A stretch of 8,265 nucleotides of DNA from Saprospiraceae bacterium (lineage in GTDB: Bacteria; Bacteroidota; Bacteroidia; Chitinophagales; Saprospiraceae): positions 1 through 8,265 of the forward strand of contig SKYC01000094.1 of NCBI GenBank assembly GCA_007128085.1, given 5' to 3'. The notes under the pieces are model-generated. The model did not search any database and was not told the DNA's origin. It saw nothing but the letters and a program-made list of their open reading frames with translations. Shown here piece by piece: positions 6,523 through 8,265 of the stretch (positions are counted from its first letter, which is position 1; each line of letters starts with the position of its first letter). A program made the translations under genes and the position numbers.

Positions 6523-7713
6523 TTACTCCTCCATATCCAGTGGCACCACTACATCGGGCATGTCGTCTTCCATTTCTTCTTCTGCCGGTTTAGATTCCTC
6601 GGGAACGTACAGTTCTCCTTCGGGTTCTTTTTGATTGGGTGGATCTGTCCCTCGGAGGGTTTTTATATAGCTGGAGACCTGAGCCATTTGCATGGGAGAG
6701 AGGATATCTCTCCAGGGAGTCATTCCCTTTTCAATCACCCCATTTTGGGTAATGCGGAAGATGTCCCGGATTGAGCCCCCGTGTATCCAGTAGTCGTCGG
6801 TTAGATTCGGTCCGATACCTCCCTCTCCCATTTGGCCGTGGCAGACAGCACAATTGGTAGCAAAAATCTTTTGTCCGGCAGCCAAATCGGATTCACTGTC
6901 CAGATATGTCACGGTCTCAATGGAGATATCGGGGGATGTAGCCCTTCTCAACTCGAGTTCAGCTTCGGCTCTTGCTACGGCGATTTCGTATTCTTCTATT
7001 TGCAGGGGAGCCGTTTTAAAGACATGGTAACGAGCCAGGTAAATGACGGCAAATACTATGGTGATATAAAATCCCCATTTCCACCAGGGGGGCAGGTCGT
7101 TGTCCAGCTCCTCGATTCCATCGTATTGGTGGTCCAGCAAAATGTCCTCCTCTTTTTCAACATCCACACTTTTGTTCATCTGAGCCCAAAGTGTCGCCCA
7201 TAAAGACCCCTTCGCGGCCATTGCTACCGCACTTTCGCTTTTGAGCCCGCCACCCATCAGCATTTTTATACTTCGGAGAAGAATGAAAATGACAACCACC
7301 TCCAGAGCAATGACCCCGATTAGGATCATCATGGTAATGGTTGTACTCGTATTGGCGAGGGGGTGGGTACCGGATGTAATGGCTTCAGTTGATTCAGCAC
7401 TCAGATCTGCCGGGAATCCCATCAAAGCCCAAACAGTGAGAAGGAGAACCAAAATCACCTGTGCTCCCGACCTCATCTTTTTCGCCTGGTCGTATGCCAA
7501 CCGCTTGACCAGGTTTCCCATAGCAATTATGACGAGAAAAAGCAGCAGAGCAACTCCTATCAAAATCATTTCCGATGCCTGTAATTGGGCGGCAAAACTT
7601 CTGATCCCCCCGCCCGAAGCCTCTGTCCGGGTTTCAGCCCATGCGATTTTCGGGCCGATCGCAAAAAGAGTAAGGAGCGAGAGAATTGCGGTAAATTTAG
7701 TTGTTTTCAACAT
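6523..7713 (-). CDS. ccoP: CcoP, cbb3 oxidase c-type cytochrome subunit (single haem)
   Basis: 396 residues. A cleavable-looking signal (1-26, ending AWA) is followed by hydrophobic segments at about 48-66, 84-104 and 126-148. The FixP N-terminal module follows: DHQYDGIEELDNDLPPWWKW (194-213) running into a transmembrane segment to about 229. Next are a charged helical linker (238-258) and one cytochrome c domain with haem motif Cys288-Ala-Val-Cys291-His292 and probable axial Met331 (GMTPW). Proteobacterial CcoP has two haem motifs; one is typical of Bacteroidota. The last 40 residues form a strongly acidic, Pro-rich tail. The first about 150 residues look like a tandem duplication of an 80-residue unit. 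The ATG overlaps the end of ccoQ by 17 bp, implying translational coupling. CcoP takes electrons from periplasmic donors or complex III and passes them toward CcoO and CcoN. Confidence 0.93.
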   Translation of the reverse strand: MLKTTKFTAILSLLTLFAIGPKIAWAETRTEASGGGIRSFAAQLQASEMILIGVALLLFLVIIAMGNLVKRLAYDQAKKMRSGAQVILVLLLTVWALMGFPADLSAESTEAITSGTHPLANTSTTITMMILIGVIALEVVVIFILLRSIKMLMGGGLKSESAVAMAAKGSLWATLWAQMNKSVDVEKEEDILLDHQYDGIEELDNDLPPWWKWGFYITIVFAVIYLARYHVFKTAPLQIEEYEIAVARAEAELELRRATSPDISIETVTYLDSESDLAAGQKIFATNCAVCHGQMGEGGIGPNLTDDYWIHGGSIRDIFRITQNGVIEKGMTPWRDILSPMQMAQVSSYIKTLRGTDPPNQKEPEGELYVPEESKPAEEEMEDDMPDVVVPLDMEE

Positions 7714-7888
7714 CGCTATCTACTTTGTGGTTATCTAATGGTATTTGCTTCAATTCCTCTATGGTTTCCTTTCTAATGGCCAGTGCATAAATGATTACAC
7801 CGGTAAAAAAGAGAAAGAATATGGCCAGTGAAATAAAGGGGAAGACAGCTATTCCTGTTATGGTCTCCAGATAATTGATAAATTTCAT
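7697..7888 (-). CDS. ccoQ: CcoQ/FixQ-type small subunit
   Basis: 63 residues. One long hydrophobic segment (about 11-37) is followed by a charged tail with basic residues directly after it (RKETIEELKQ), the layout of the small CcoQ subunit that stabilises the cbb3 complex. Sequence conservation in this family is low, so the call rests on size, topology and position between ccoO and ccoP. It starts 12 bp after the ccoO stop and overlaps the ccoP start by 17 bp. Confidence 0.85.
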   Translation of the reverse strand: MKFINYLETITGIAVFPFISLAIFFLFFTGVIIYALAIRKETIEELKQIPLDNHKVDSDVENN

Positions 7889-7900
7889 AAGACATTGGTT

Positions 7901-8265
7901 TTATTGTTCTTCAATTGGCTGTTTCTCCACAGCCGGATCTTCTTTGGATACATCTGTTCCAAGCCTCTGCAGGTAAGCGATTATTGCGACAATTTCAGAT
8001 GTCGCGAGTACATTCTCACCCGTTTGATTCTTAAGATTGTCCGCTATTTCATTGGCTTGTTCGTACAGATCATCAATGGCTTTTTGATCGTAACCCTCGG
8101 GATAGGGTACTCCAAGTGACTGCATTACCCGGATCATCCTTGGAGTGAGGTCGACATTTATTTCCTTCCAAACCATCCAGGGATAGGCGGGCATGATGGA
8201 TCCGGGTGCCATTGAGGTGGGATCTATCATGTGGTAGTAATGCCAGGAGTCGGGATACTTTCCAC
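7901..8265 (-). CDS. ccoO: CcoO C-terminal part (probably the end of a fused CcoNO), N-terminus outside the window
   Basis: The frame is open to the right edge; 120 residues are visible and the start is not. It begins GKYPDSWHYYHMIDP and contains SMAPGSIMPAYPW, highly characteristic of the monohaem subunit CcoO; the Met of SIMPAYPW (codon near 8194) is the probable axial haem ligand, while the CxxCH motif lies beyond the edge. The remainder has the usual Tyr-Pro-containing helical region, then 'EIVAIIAYLQRLGTD', and ends in a short acidic tail. In Bacteroidota CcoN and CcoO are often one fused polypeptide; whether that holds here cannot be seen. CcoO relays electrons from CcoP to the haem-copper centre in CcoN. 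The stop at 7901 is 12 bp before ccoQ. Confidence 0.93.
   Translation of the reverse strand, partial: GKYPDSWHYYHMIDPTSMAPGSIMPAYPWMVWKEINVDLTPRMIRVMQSLGVPYPEGYDQKAIDDLYEQANEIADNLKNQTGENVLATSEIVAIIAYLQRLGTDVSKEDPAVEKQPIEEQ

Noticed and set aside
7241..7738. Plus-strand 165-codon open frame opposite ccoP
   Set aside because: It is antisense to the CcoP membrane segments; the low-complexity Arg/Ile/Met-rich product is what reverse reading of hydrophobic codons gives.

Overview
The window looks like chromosomal DNA of a Bacteroidota member, probably a marine or other aerobic/microaerobic Cytophagia- or Saprospiria-type organism. The evidence is: a cbb3 oxidase operon whose CcoP carries one haem motif instead of two and is followed by CcoG, CcoH and a TauE/SafE-like protein; two lipoproteins, one an FG-GAP/VCBS plus UnbV protein of a type abundant in this phylum; AT-rich leaders without Shine-Dalgarno sequences; and a TAnnTTTG-type -7 box. 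No species can be named from the sequence. All but one of the genes lie on the minus strand.

Layout from left to right. (1) 1-3246, minus: a two-gene unit. A vanadium-dependent haloperoxidase/PAP2-like lipoprotein (1915-3246, GTG start) is followed after 49 bp by the N-terminal 621 codons of a large lipoprotein with seven FG-GAP/VCBS loops and an ASPIC/UnbV domain (1-1865, runs off the left edge). (2) 3247-3417: a 171-bp AT-rich divergent intergenic region holding a -7 box for the haloperoxidase, a nearly perfect 23-bp inverted repeat with a 57-bp spacer, and a 9-bp direct repeat. (3) 3418-3804, plus: crcB/fluC, a fluoride channel and the only plus-strand gene. (4) 3805-3904: a convergent intergenic region with a strong intrinsic terminator oriented for the minus-strand operon. 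(5) 3905-8265, minus: the distal part of a cbb3 cytochrome oxidase operon in the order ccoO (or fused ccoNO, partial) - ccoQ - ccoP - ccoG - ccoH - TauE/SafE-like. Gaps are 12 bp, a 17-bp overlap, 85 bp, 11 bp and a 4-bp ATGA overlap.

How they work together. The cco genes encode subunits and assembly factors of a high-affinity terminal oxidase. CcoO and CcoP pass electrons by c haems to the catalytic CcoN (outside the window), CcoQ stabilises the complex, CcoG and CcoH support copper handling and assembly, and the last gene is a cysteine-bearing membrane protein likely linked to copper or thiol chemistry. The haloperoxidase and UnbV proteins are both predicted lipoproteins in one transcription unit, and may act together at the envelope on an unknown substrate. 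No intergenic stretch exceeds 300 bp, and I saw no tRNA, rRNA, CRISPR array or insertion sequence. The most unusual signals are the long inverted repeat between the haloperoxidase and the fluoride channel, the internal duplication in the CcoP N-terminus, and the haloperoxidase/UnbV lipoprotein pair.
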